Counted from the first letter of the stretch, positions 1 to 7,539 are shown. The stretch: 14,573 nucleotides of DNA from Bacteroidetes bacterium 4572_114 (GCA_002254335.1 NIVA01000068.1:1-14573); one strand, 5' to 3'. A program made the numbers and translations. The notes: generated by a model from the letters alone, not told the origin.

Positions 1-2148
1 AATCCCCGGAAAAAAGCTTTCGATGTCGGGGAGATTAGCCTTGAGCCTACTGCTGAAAACCTGGAAGCTGTTGAGATTACTGCCGAGAGACAGTATTTTG
101 AATACAAGATTGACAAAAAGGTGATCAATGTCGAAAAAGACATTATGGCGCAGGGGGGCACTGCTGTTAATGCCCTCGAAAACATACCTTCGGTAGATGT
201 GGATATCGACGGCAATGTTAGCATGCGCGGAAGTTCCAGCTTTACCGTTTTAATTGATGGCCGGCCAAGTATTTTAGAGGGCACGGATGCATTACAACAA
301 ATTCCGGTGAGCAACATCGACCATATCGAGATCATCACCAACCCATCGGCAAAATATGATCCCGACGGGGTTGCAGGTATCATAAATGTGGTTTTAAAAG
401 ATAAAAAAGAGGGCGGTTTAACGGGGATCGTAAATGCCTCCGTTGCCACGGGCGATAAATACAGTGCTGATTTTTTGTTGAATTACCGTACTGGCAAGTT
501 CAATATTTTTGGAGGGGCAGATTTACGAAATAACAAGCATACGGGCGATCGTGTAACCAAAGACGAAACCTATAGGGATGAGGTAACTCAATTCAGATAT
601 TCAAATGGTGTCCGCAACATGAGCAGGGACGGGTACGGTGCCAGGCTGGGGGCAGATTTTTTTATTACTGATAAAACATCTATTTCAGCCATGGGCCGTG
701 TTGGGTTTTATGGCCGCAACGGTGCATATAACTCCCACCTTCATATTTTTACCGATCCGGCAGACACTAACATCTACAGCATTACCAAAAATGAAAGCGA
801 CAGGAGTGGAAATTATTATACCGGAAACTTAACCTTCTTTCATAAGTTTGATGATTTTGGCCACCAGCTTGAAGCCCTGGCCTACTATTCATCCCGTGTT
901 GATGATGACATTAAAGACCAAAACGATAATTATACCGATGAGAATTGGAATATTATAGATGCTGAACATTATATAAACAAGACCAACGAATCGGGCGATA
1001 ATAGTAATATGCGTTTTAAAGTGGATTATACAAAGCCGATTGGCGAGGAGGGTAAATTTGAGGCAGGCATACAATCGCGCTTCGAAAATGAAAAGGAAAG
1101 TTATGACTTTTATGAGTGGGACGATCTTCTGAATGAATGGGTTGTGAACGATTTGTATTCAAACAGCAGTGATTTCCGGAGGGATATCCACTCAATATAC
1201 GGAATTTATTCTAATACATGGAAAACACTTGGTTACCAATTTGGGATGCGCGGCGAATATACCTACAGGGAAATAAAAAATGCAAAATCTGAAGAGCCTT
1301 CAATCATCGACCGCCTGGATTATTTTCCAACCATTCACCTCTCTAAAAGTTTTGCCAATAAAGATCAGGTGCTGGCAAGTTACACCCGGCGTATCGAAAG
1401 GCCCCGGGGCTGGTTCCTCGATCCCTTTGTTAGGTTTAGGGATGCTTACAACATGAGGCAGGGAAATCCGGATTTGGAACCTGAATACATCAACTCCTGG
1501 GAATTGGCATATCAAAAAAGAATCCTCGGGGCAATGGTTACCCTGGAGGGATATTACCGTGTGGTAAATAATAAGATCACCCGTATCCGAACCCTGCAGG
1601 ATGATGGCGTAATGCTAATGACCTTCGAAAACCTGGACAAGGATTATTCGCTTGGCGTGGAGATGATGATAAATGCACAGCCATTGGACTGGTTTCAATT
1701 TATGATTTCAGGAACGGTTTACGATTATCGCCTCGACGGGCAAATTGACGACCAGCAGGTAGATGCCACAAGCACCAACTGGAGCGGTAACATGAACCTG
1801 GTTTTCAAACTTCCCAAACAATTCAGGTTTCAGTTAAATGGCCGTTACCGTGGCCCGTCGGTTACTTCCCAGGGTAGGAGCGAAGGGTTTTTTATGACCA
1901 ACCTGGCCTTAAAAAAGGATTTCTTCGACCGGCAACTTACCGCCACCTTTTCGGTGCGCGACCTTTTTCAAACTGCCAAACATGAGTTTACCGCCGAAGG
2001 CACTGGGTTTTATTCCTACATGTATTTCAACCGCGAAGCGCCCATTGTGTCGTTCAGCCTCAGTTGGAAAATTAACAATTACAAGCGCAAAAATGGGGAC
2101 ATAAATGGAAATGGCGGGGAACCCGATGAGGGCGGGGATGATTTTTAG
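1..2148 (+). CDS. TonB-dependent receptor-like outer membrane beta-barrel protein, 5'-truncated by window edge
   Basis: The reading frame is open from base 1, so the first ATG-like codon near 121 is not the start; 715 residues are visible. The first about 25 residues look like the end of a carboxypeptidase-regulatory-like domain (GEISLEPTAENLEAVEITAE). A TonB plug follows, with typical pieces NALENIPSVDVD, MRGSSSFTVLIDGRPS and IEIITNPSAKYDPDGVAGII at about residues 55-130. The rest is a long series of alternating aromatic/polar strands ending with IVSFSLSWKINNYK, as in the outer-membrane barrel family OMP_b-brl_3. After the last strand comes a short Gly/Asn/Asp-rich tail ending GGDDF, common in this Bacteroidota family. 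It probably sits in the outer membrane; the substrate is unknown and no SusD partner is visible downstream. Family assignment is secure, function is not. Confidence 0.9.
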   Translation, partial: NPRKKAFDVGEISLEPTAENLEAVEITAERQYFEYKIDKKVINVEKDIMAQGGTAVNALENIPSVDVDIDGNVSMRGSSSFTVLIDGRPSILEGTDALQQIPVSNIDHIEIITNPSAKYDPDGVAGIINVVLKDKKEGGLTGIVNASVATGDKYSADFLLNYRTGKFNIFGGADLRNNKHTGDRVTKDETYRDEVTQFRYSNGVRNMSRDGYGARLGADFFITDKTSISAMGRVGFYGRNGAYNSHLHIFTDPADTNIYSITKNESDRSGNYYTGNLTFFHKFDDFGHQLEALAYYSSRVDDDIKDQNDNYTDENWNIIDAEHYINKTNESGDNSNMRFKVDYTKPIGEEGKFEAGIQSRFENEKESYDFYEWDDLLNEWVVNDLYSNSSDFRRDIHSIYGIYSNTWKTLGYQFGMRGEYTYREIKNAKSEEPSIIDRLDYFPTIHLSKSFANKDQVLASYTRRIERPRGWFLDPFVRFRDAYNMRQGNPDLEPEYINSWELAYQKRILGAMVTLEGYYRVVNNKITRIRTLQDDGVMLMTFENLDKDYSLGVEMMINAQPLDWFQFMISGTVYDYRLDGQIDDQQVDATSTNWSGNMNLVFKLPKQFRFQLNGRYRGPSVTSQGRSEGFFMTNLALKKDFFDRQLTATFSVRDLFQTAKHEFTAEGTGFYSYMYFNREAPIVSFSLSWKINNYKRKNGDINGNGGEPDEGGDDF

Positions 2149-2330
2149 TGAAAGGCTGAGTGCGGGGCGCAGAGAGCGGAGGGCGGAGGACAGAGGGCAA
2201 AATGCTGTACCTAAACAAAAAGAATGAAAAAACTGCACAATTAGCCCGAAGTTTTCTATTCAGTTTTTAAAGTGCTTTTGTCTTCCGTCTTAGGCAGGGC
2301 TATTATCAATTATCACATAACTTCGGACGG

Positions 2331-2490
2331 TTAGCAGCGAAAAAAAGCAGAGAAATGAAACCCCATGAAGAATAATGAAGGTGCAGAGCACCGGAATATT
2401 TTCCCAGTTGTACAATATTGCGGTGCTCTGCACCATAGAGGCGCATCTGATTATCTCGTTTCTGTAAATATTTCGTTGCGCTGCCGCTAA
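2331..2490. repeat. REP/BIME-like imperfect palindrome
   Basis: The core is a near-perfect inverted repeat: GGTGCAGAGCACCG at 2380-2393 pairs with CGGTGCTCTGCACC at 2421-2434, and the pairing extends inward through AATATT on both arms with one mismatch, leaving a 13-nt loop. GTGCAGAGCAC is itself palindromic. Beyond the core the symmetry continues loosely: TTAGCAGCG at 2331 mirrors the CGCTGCCGCTAA ending at 2490, with alignable sequence between. This is the form of two REP-like units head to head. Such units are spread by RAYT (IS200-like) transposases in other bacteria; none is encoded here, so the mechanism is inference. Confidence 0.65.
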
Positions 2491-2593
2491 AATCAATTTC
2501 ATTAGAGACATTAATAACCATGTTTTTTTAAATAAGCCTCAGCACATCAAAATAATATTTAGACCAGGAAATAAACCATCCTTAAAGATAACT

Positions 2594-2732
2594 GAGTCTG
2601 GTTTAAACCAATTTAAAAACGAAGTCTTTAAAAATTTGCGAAATTTCATTGTTTTCAAGCGCATGATTACAAGGTAATTAGAGAAGTGTATTAGCGCATT
2701 AGCGGCTAAATATTGCTTTTTAGACCGGACTT
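2594..2732. repeat. MITE-like element, family A, copy 1
   Basis: About 138 bp bounded by terminal inverted repeats: GAGTCTGGTTTAAA at the left and TTTAGACCGGACTT at the right (inverse complement AAGTCCGGTCTAAA). The interior has ATTTGCGAAATTTCATTG, TTTTCAAGCGCATGATTACA and TTAGCGCATTAGCGGCTAAA. A 29-nt interior block (2652-2680) is matched with one mismatch at 6550-6578 in copy 2. There is no coding capacity, so any movement would need enzymes from elsewhere. A loose extra half-end (TTTAGACCAGG) lies at 2558-2568. Confidence 0.7.
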
Positions 2733-2838
2733 AAAATTCAAATTTTATATTTTTGGTGCGGATAAAACCTTGCTTTCCTTTTCGGGAAGTTTTGATTAAT
2801 TTACGGGCTTTGTCTAAAAATTAATCATTTGGGGGCGT

Positions 2839-2922
2839 AGCTGTCAGACAGTTAAGCTATAAAAAAAACATTGTACTTTAGTACTTTAATTATATTGTGT
2901 ATTTTTAAGGATAACTGTCTGA
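2839..2922. repeat. Hairpin-ended element, family B, divergent copy
   Basis: AGCTGTCAGACAGTT at 2839-2853 is identical to the arm found twice upstream of the minus-strand methyltransferase. The opposite arm AACTGTCTGA at 2913-2922 is shortened on its outer side. The 59 bp between are AT-rich and show no clear similarity to the interior of the other copies. The arm is itself palindromic (CTGTC-A-GACAG). The total of about 84 bp is close to the 83 bp of the other two copies. Confidence 0.6.
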
Positions 2923-3035
2923 AAACTTTTTAGGCCTGGCTTTTTTATCAAAATAAAAAAATGAGCCTAATATTAAAAGGTGCGAAGTGTCTTATTTGCG
3001 ATTTTTTTCTGTTGAATATCAGAGTATTGCATTTT

Positions 3036-3072
3036 ATCATTCGTGCATTCGCGGCTTTAAAGATCGGACTCA
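3036..3072. repeat. Fragment resembling the right end of family A
   Basis: ATTCGTGCATTCGCGGCTTT followed by AAAGATCGGACTC resembles the right end of copy 1 (TTAGCGCATTAGCGGCTAAA ... TTTAGACCGGACT). It lies just upstream of the GRAS-like gene, in the part of that open frame which does not look like protein, and so argues for the downstream start at 3101. Confidence 0.45.
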
Positions 3073-3100
3073 AAAATGTATTTTTAAAAAGATCAAAAAC

Positions 3101-4186
3101 ATGTTCTATCTTAACCAAACTGAAGTTAAGCACTTAAACAAAATTAGAGGGGCAGTTGCGGATGGGCTCTTTTTCGATAAATTGGTGAAGGTATGCGATA
3201 AAACAAAGCCTTATATCCGCGACAAAGGATTTGTATATACTTATGCAGGATGCCTACTGGCCTCCGGCGATAAAGTAGATGGGGCAATGAAGATGTTTTC
3301 GCTTAACATGCAGGATACATTTTGTTCAATCATGTACGGTTACCTTGCCGATGTCGGTGTATTTGAGCCGGCCGGTAAAGTATTTCAAAGTGCTGATGCT
3401 TATGATATATATGTGCAGACCAACTTTTATAAAAACCACCAGGCCGGGACACTTAAAAACATCAGTAAGTTTGCAGAAAATATACCTCCACCCAGATCAG
3501 ATGTGCCGGTTACCATCCTGGATGTTGGTGTTGGAAATGGTGTGTTGCTTGCAAAAATAGTGAATGAAATTGCCCCTTTATATAATATAAAGGTTATGCG
3601 GCTTATTTTTATAGACCCATTTGAGGACATGTTAAAAAAAGCTGTTGGGCATTGTAAACAAAATATTAATATCAAGACTGAAATAACTACCATCTGTTGC
3701 AAGGTACAAGACATTTCAGAAAGCCAAATTAAGCTGATTCAACAAATGAAACCAATTTGGTTTGTCAACGCGGCCCTTTCGGTGCACCACATGCCACGGG
3801 AGGCCAAGGTGCCCATGCTAAAACAGTTGAAGTGGTTGTCCCCAAATTTGTTGTTGACCGAAGTTAACTGGAACCACGACCTTCCCGAAAAGGGTTCCCC
3901 CGAGCTGATATATTCCGTGGCAAATAATTATGCGAATTTTTGCAAGGATATATTATACCTTCCGGTAACTGAAAAAGAGAAGAAGTTGTGCCTTTACCAC
4001 TTCCCCCTGGCCGAGGCAATTAACATAATCAAGCAAGAGCGGGCAAGCCGGATTGATTATCATACCCCCATTGAGGAATGGAAGAAGATTGGCAGGGAGG
4101 CCGGTTATTCCATTGGTGAAACAACACCAACAATTACCCTCGACAATGAGGCTTTTGCGTTTGTAATGGAGTTGTTGGGCGAATAA
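3101..4186 (+). CDS. GRAS-like Rossmann-fold protein (probable SAM-dependent methyltransferase)
   Basis: This gives 361 residues from ATG 3101; the frame is open back to an ATG at 2987, but the extra 38 codons run through repeat sequence and do not look coding. A helical N-terminal region (about 1-130) leads to methyltransferase motif I, ILDVGVGNG, at 139-147. VNAALSVHHM lies at 222-231, LLTEVNWNHD at 251-260 and RIDYHTPIEEWKKIGREAGY near 317-336. Plant GRAS proteins have the same order: VHIID, AVNSVFELHRL, VTVVEQEANHN, and a C-terminal RVERHE...W...AGF segment. FYKNHQAGTLKNISKFAEN before motif I also parallels the GRAS FYE...A...AIL stretch. Bacterial GRAS proteins are known and thought to be methyltransferase-derived. 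The assignment comes from reading motifs, without a profile search. Substrate unknown. The next gene starts 14 bp downstream, suggesting co-transcription. Confidence 0.65.
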   Translation: MFYLNQTEVKHLNKIRGAVADGLFFDKLVKVCDKTKPYIRDKGFVYTYAGCLLASGDKVDGAMKMFSLNMQDTFCSIMYGYLADVGVFEPAGKVFQSADAYDIYVQTNFYKNHQAGTLKNISKFAENIPPPRSDVPVTILDVGVGNGVLLAKIVNEIAPLYNIKVMRLIFIDPFEDMLKKAVGHCKQNINIKTEITTICCKVQDISESQIKLIQQMKPIWFVNAALSVHHMPREAKVPMLKQLKWLSPNLLLTEVNWNHDLPEKGSPELIYSVANNYANFCKDILYLPVTEKEKKLCLYHFPLAEAINIIKQERASRIDYHTPIEEWKKIGREAGYSIGETTPTITLDNEAFAFVMELLGE

Positions 4187-4200
4187 TATTTTTCTGAATA

Positions 4201-6357
4201 ATGATGAGACAAAATTTATTTTTCATACTCATTTTGTTATTAAGCTACAATACTTTCGGGCAGCACTCAATGCCCGACACCCTTGTTGCAACATATTACG
4301 AAGGGCCAATTAAGCTCAACGGAAAGTTAGATGAAGCTTGCTGGAACGAAGCATCTGCCATAGAGAATTTTACGCAAAGGGAACAAAATGAAGGTGGCCC
4401 TGCAACAGAAAAAACAAGGATCGCCGTGGTTTACAATACCCATGAAATCTACTTTGGTATTTGGTGTTTCGATAGCGAGCCTGATAAAATTTCGGCCCAA
4501 CAGATGGCCCGTGATTTTAGCTGGAGTAGCGACGACAACATTGAGTTGATGATCAGCACTTTTAACGACAACAGAAATGGGTATTTATTTGCAACAAACC
4601 CAAACGGTGCAATGGCCGATGTTTGGGTAGGTGATGAAGGGCACAACTGGAACAAAGACTGGAACGGCGTGTGGGATGTTGCCGTTGACAGAAATGAACT
4701 GGGGTGGTTCGCCGAAATGGTCATCCCGTTCAGTACATTAAAATTTACAAAGGACAGTGCCCAGACCTGGGGCATTAACTTTGAAAGGAACATCCGTAGA
4801 AAAAAAGAACAACTGTTGTGGCAGGGGTGGTCGAGGTTGTATGAACTGGAAAAAATATCACAGGGCGGTAAACTAACGGGCATCAACAACATTAAACAAG
4901 GGACGAAAATTGAGCTTGAACCTTATGTGCTTGGGGGTGTTGAACTTTTGGAAAATGAAACTAACAATACCGGGAAAATTGGTGGTGAAATAAATTTTGA
5001 TATTACCCCTACCTTAAAACTAAATTTTACTGTAAATACTGATTTTGCGCAGGTTGAATCGGACAGGAAACAAATTAACCTCTCAAGGTTTTCATTATAC
5101 TACCCTGAGAAAAGGCAATTTTTCCTGGAGGGAAGAAACTATTATGATATGAAAGTTGGGAGCAACTACCTGTTTTATAGCCGGAGGATAGGCATTGGCC
5201 CAAATGGGGAAATACCAATAATTGGTGGTGTGAGGCTTTTCGGTAAACTGAATAAAACCAACGTTGGCATAATGTCGATACAGACCGCCGAGAAAGATAG
5301 TGTCCCTACTACAAATTATTCGGTGGTAAACATTAAACAAGACATTTTTAAGCAATCGAACATAGGTGTGATTGCTACTCAAAAATATTCTGAAAAGCAT
5401 TACAACAGGGTTTTTGGTACGGAATTTACATATTCTACATCCGAGCTTTTTGGGGAGAAAAACCTTCTCTTTGGCGGGTCTATTGCAGTTTCTGAGACGA
5501 AAATGTTTGGTGGGACCGACAATTTAAATAGCGACAACCTTTCGTATAATGTGTTTTTAAGTTACCCTAACGATGTAATTGAATTTGATGCGGGGTTCAC
5601 TACCGTCCAGCAGGGTTTTAACCCTGAGATGGGTTTTGCCAGGCGTAAAAATTACCAAATGCTTTACACCGAGCTACAGTTCAACCCTAGGTTTAAAAAC
5701 ATGCCATTTTTCAGGAACCTGATTTTTAAGCCAATCGACGTTAATTATTACATCAATGACGAAACTAAAAAGCTCGAATCAATTTTTTACGAATGGCGCC
5801 CGTTTGGTTTCGTTTCAAAAAGTGGCGAGTTTTTCGAATTGAATATTCAACATCTTTTTGATGAGCCAACCGAAGATTTTGAGCTTATCGATGGGGTTTA
5901 TATCCCTGCCGGCAGCTATTGGGACAATCGTGCCGAAATCCAGGCCAGCTCTTTTAAAGGAAGGAAAATGGCAGCAGAAGTTTCGGCAAGCATTGGTGGT
6001 TTTTATACGGGCCATCGGCAGGAATATGAATTATATACATATTTTAATTTTTGCAGGCACTTAAACATTGGCTTCGATTGGCAGCGAAATTATATTCAGC
6101 TTCCGCAAGGGCCGTTTACAACTGACGAACTGGGGGGGCGCATCGACTATGCATTTAACCCTAAATTACAGACCAGCATGTTTGCACAATGGAATAATGA
6201 AGACGAAAATATCCTTGTCAATTACCGGATAAACTGGATCCCGAAAATCGGAAGCTATTTTTACTTTGTGATAAATCAGGAGTTTAGCACAGGTGGTAGC
6301 ATTAAGCTGGAACGGACAACAATTATGGGAAAACTTATCTGGCGGTTTGCGTTGTGA
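4201..6357 (+). CDS. DUF5916 outer-membrane protein with N-terminal CBM9-like domain
   Basis: 718 residues, starting at tandem ATG codons (4201 or 4204). Residues 1-21 form a signal peptide (hydrophobic FFILILLLSYNTFG). A CBM9-like beta-sandwich follows (about 25-225): GPIKLNGKLDEACWNEA, DEIYFGIWCF-like strand, ARDFSWSSDDNIELMI, GYLFATNPNGAMAD and WFAEMVIPFSTLKF. The DUF5916 signature is clear at about residues 280-311: DFAQVESDRKQINLSRFSLY then YPEKRQFFLEGRNYYD. The remainder is rich in beta strands and ends in a barrel-type C-terminus, LIWRFAL. Family members are predicted outer-membrane barrels of unknown role, often linked with glycan or peptide handling. The 14-bp gap to the GRAS-like gene suggests an operon. 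No clear terminator follows. Confidence 0.88.
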   Translation: MMRQNLFFILILLLSYNTFGQHSMPDTLVATYYEGPIKLNGKLDEACWNEASAIENFTQREQNEGGPATEKTRIAVVYNTHEIYFGIWCFDSEPDKISAQQMARDFSWSSDDNIELMISTFNDNRNGYLFATNPNGAMADVWVGDEGHNWNKDWNGVWDVAVDRNELGWFAEMVIPFSTLKFTKDSAQTWGINFERNIRRKKEQLLWQGWSRLYELEKISQGGKLTGINNIKQGTKIELEPYVLGGVELLENETNNTGKIGGEINFDITPTLKLNFTVNTDFAQVESDRKQINLSRFSLYYPEKRQFFLEGRNYYDMKVGSNYLFYSRRIGIGPNGEIPIIGGVRLFGKLNKTNVGIMSIQTAEKDSVPTTNYSVVNIKQDIFKQSNIGVIATQKYSEKHYNRVFGTEFTYSTSELFGEKNLLFGGSIAVSETKMFGGTDNLNSDNLSYNVFLSYPNDVIEFDAGFTTVQQGFNPEMGFARRKNYQMLYTELQFNPRFKNMPFFRNLIFKPIDVNYYINDETKKLESIFYEWRPFGFVSKSGEFFELNIQHLFDEPTEDFELIDGVYIPAGSYWDNRAEIQASSFKGRKMAAEVSASIGGFYTGHRQEYELYTYFNFCRHLNIGFDWQRNYIQLPQGPFTTDELGGRIDYAFNPKLQTSMFAQWNNEDENILVNYRINWIPKIGSYFYFVINQEFSTGGSIKLERTTIMGKLIWRFAL

Positions 6358-6501
6358 GGATGTCATCCTTAACAATTGATCTTCCCGGATTTATTTCCGT
6401 TTCATCAAGGGCTTAGTTGTGCTTTGGAGCTTGTTTAGGTTTGGTATTAAAAATTTGATACCTTTGCTAAAAATATAATTAAAAAAAATTGTTTGATTAT
6501 T

Positions 6502-6642
6502 GAGTGCGGTCTAAAAACAAAGTTTTTGAAAATTAGCGAAATTCTGCTATTTTCAAGCGTATGATTACAAGGTAATTAAAACAGCAAATTAGCGCATCCA
6601 TACGGACAAGTTTTGCGGCTTAAGATTTTTTAGACCAGACTC
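6502..6642. repeat. MITE-like element, family A, copy 2
   Basis: 141 bp with terminal inverted repeats GAGTGCGGTCTAAAAA (6502-6517) and TTTTTTAGACCAGACTC (6626-6642). The interior resembles copy 1 in order: AAATTAGCGAAATT, then TTTTCAAGCGTATGATTACA (6550-6569), AAATTAGCGCATCCA and TTGCGGCTTAAGA. There is no coding capacity. It has the same orientation as copy 1. The right end directly touches an apparent coding remnant. Confidence 0.72.
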
Positions 6643-6746
6643 ATTATTTAAGAATTAATCATGACAAATCAGATATCATCAAATGGGTTGCAGCCATGTT
6701 GGTGGCCCAGGCAGCTATTGTTGCAACATTGGTTAAACTTCTCTAA
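6643..6746 (+). pseudogene. 3' remnant of a small membrane-anchored protein gene
   Basis: One frame reads through about 34 codons to a TAA at 6744-6746. Its end encodes SDIIKWVAAMLVAQAAIVAT followed by LVKLL, a clean hydrophobic helix at the extreme C-terminus. No start codon precedes it apart from a Met within the helix; upstream the frame runs into the MITE-like element, whose end is adjacent. The pattern resembles the C-terminal anchor of small coiled-coil/DUF1640-like membrane proteins, but that identity is a guess. A lucky open frame is possible. Confidence 0.4.
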
Positions 6747-6772
6747 CCCCGGCCCCATTGCGATATAAAGTT

Positions 6773-6804
6773 CAAATTATCAAATCATCAAATCACCAAA
6801 TTAT
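6773..6804. repeat. Four degenerate octamer repeats
   Basis: CAAATTAT, CAAATCAT, CAAATCAC and CAAATTAT lie in a row, with the last overlapping the stop codon of the minus-strand methyltransferase. Copy-number change could alter the stop region. Confidence 0.7.
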
Positions 6805-7415
6805 ACCCCCCTCCGTAACCGCGCCAGAAACTCATAATGAGGGCCTTCCAAAATCATCTCACAACTAAAGCCATTCCGGTCAGCATAGGTAGATAAAGTG
6901 TCAAAATCAACATAAAGCCAGTAAAAGAAAGGCCCTTCCACCCCGTCATATTGCATAATTTGCCCTCCCTGATTAAGTAGTTCACCGGCCTTGATAAAAA
7001 ATTGATCAAGTTTTTCGAGGTGCCCGCAAATCCCAACACCGTTCATCATAAAAAGCAGCGTGTCGTATTTTTTATTTTCCAGTTTAAAATAGTCAGCCTG
7101 CCTTGCGTTTAACAGCCCCCTGCTTTTCATTACTTCAACAGCCCCTGCCGAAATGTCGATTGGCCAAACTTCAAAACCTCTTTTCTGTAAAATAACCGAA
7201 TGGCGGCCGGCAGCAGCCCCGGCATCCAAAACCTTGCCCTGGCAAAGTTGTAGTGCCTTTTGTTCTATGGCGGGCATAAGCTCTTCGGGCCTGAAAAAAT
7301 AATCGATAGAAACTGCTTCATCTTCCGAAATGCTAGATTTCACAATAATCTTCTTCGATTTATTCCCGATAGAATAGTCTTTCAAAGCTTTGCCCAATGG
7401 ATCAGTTGTTTTCAT
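6801..7415 (-). CDS. Class I SAM-dependent methyltransferase, small and possibly internally deleted
   Basis: 204 residues; ATG at 7415-7413, TAA at 6803-6801. SAM-binding motif I is VLDAGAAAGRHS (about residues 62-73), followed by the acidic post-motif VWPIDIS and a later DTLLFMMNGVGICGHL strand-helix. The C-terminal part has YWLYVDFDTLSTYADRNGF and HYEFLARLRR. The N-terminus (DPLGKALKDY...DYFFRPEELMPAIEQKAL) matches a Bacteroidota methyltransferase family I recognise by pattern. Members as I recall them carry some 30 or more extra residues (DSSD..Y...YYGEV..) between the GGQI strand and the WLY.DFDTL segment. Here GGQI runs almost directly into MQYDGVEG, suggesting an in-frame deletion near 6956/6957. 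Whether it is active is unclear; the substrate is unknown. It stands alone on its strand. Confidence 0.85.
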   Translation of the reverse strand: MKTTDPLGKALKDYSIGNKSKKIIVKSSISEDEAVSIDYFFRPEELMPAIEQKALQLCQGKVLDAGAAAGRHSVILQKRGFEVWPIDISAGAVEVMKSRGLLNARQADYFKLENKKYDTLLFMMNGVGICGHLEKLDQFFIKAGELLNQGGQIMQYDGVEGPFFYWLYVDFDTLSTYADRNGFSCEMILEGPHYEFLARLRRGV

Positions 7416-7421
7416 CGATCA

Positions 7422-7429
7422 CAAATTTA
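7422..7429 (-). promoter_or_regulatory. Possible -7 box of methyltransferase promoter
   Basis: On the minus strand this reads TAAATTTG, fitting the Bacteroidota TAnnTTTG box. It ends only 6 bp before the ATG, so a transcript from it would be almost leaderless. The tandem copy repeats the box at 7552-7559, which would give a leader of about 130 nt containing the family B hairpin. No TTTG -33 box is evident, so this is weak. Confidence 0.25.
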
Positions 7430-7456
7430 ATTATAATTATTGAGTGAGGTCTAAAA

Positions 7457-7539
7457 AGCTGTCAGACAGTTATCTGTTAAATTGCACACTGAAGTTATAG
7501 AATAATGTATTTGGCTTCTAATAAAACTGTCTGACAGCT
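7457..7539. repeat. Hairpin-ended element, family B, copy in first tandem unit
   Basis: Perfect 15-bp inverted repeats AGCTGTCAGACAGTT (7457-7471) and AACTGTCTGACAGCT (7525-7539) enclose 53 bp. Each arm is itself nearly palindromic, so it can fold alone or pair with the other. Immediately outside the left arm is GAGTGAGGTCTAAAAA (7442-7457), which matches the family A end at 6502-6517 in 15 of 16 positions. Confidence 0.8.

Larger units (their letters stand above)
2149..3100. other. Repeat-rich intergenic region, no convincing gene
   Basis: No reading frame here looks coding; short frames are accidents of the repeats. It starts with a purine-rich low-complexity stretch (about 2160-2200, GGAGGGCGGAGGACAGAGGG-like). 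It then holds a REP/BIME-like double palindrome, a MITE-like element, an AT-rich hairpin with a 9-bp stem (2794-2802 pairing with 2818-2826), a hairpin-ended element and a fragment resembling the end of the MITE-like element. The main elements are listed separately. A TAnnTTTG match at 2748-2755 exists, but in such AT-rich DNA it may be chance. Confidence 0.7.
6358..6800. other. Intergenic region with MITE-like element, gene remnant and short tandem repeat
   Basis: No intact gene is seen. A TAnnTTTG -7 match (TACCTTTG, 6459-6466) with a TTTG 15 bp upstream (6440-6443) points rightward, but nothing intact lies downstream; the spacing is short for a Bacteroidota promoter, so this is weak. The MITE-like element, the membrane-protein remnant and the octamer repeat are listed separately. 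Confidence 0.6.

Noticed and set aside
121..2148. GTG at 121 as start of the receptor gene
   Set aside because: The frame is open and protein-like back to base 1, with a typical pre-plug segment, so the gene simply enters from outside.
2160..2200. Purine-rich tract as a regulatory site
   Set aside because: Plain low-complexity sequence after the receptor stop; no symmetry or motif supports a function.
2987..3100. Longer N-terminus of the GRAS-like protein
   Set aside because: The stretch overlaps repeat-like sequence (3036-3072), and the encoded residues are cysteine- and lysine-rich without family character; ATG 3101 is preferred.
3101..6357. Anti-phage defence system formed by the GRAS-like and DUF5916 genes
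   Set aside because: No nuclease, sensor or effector domain is present, and DUF5916 is a routine Bacteroidota envelope family.
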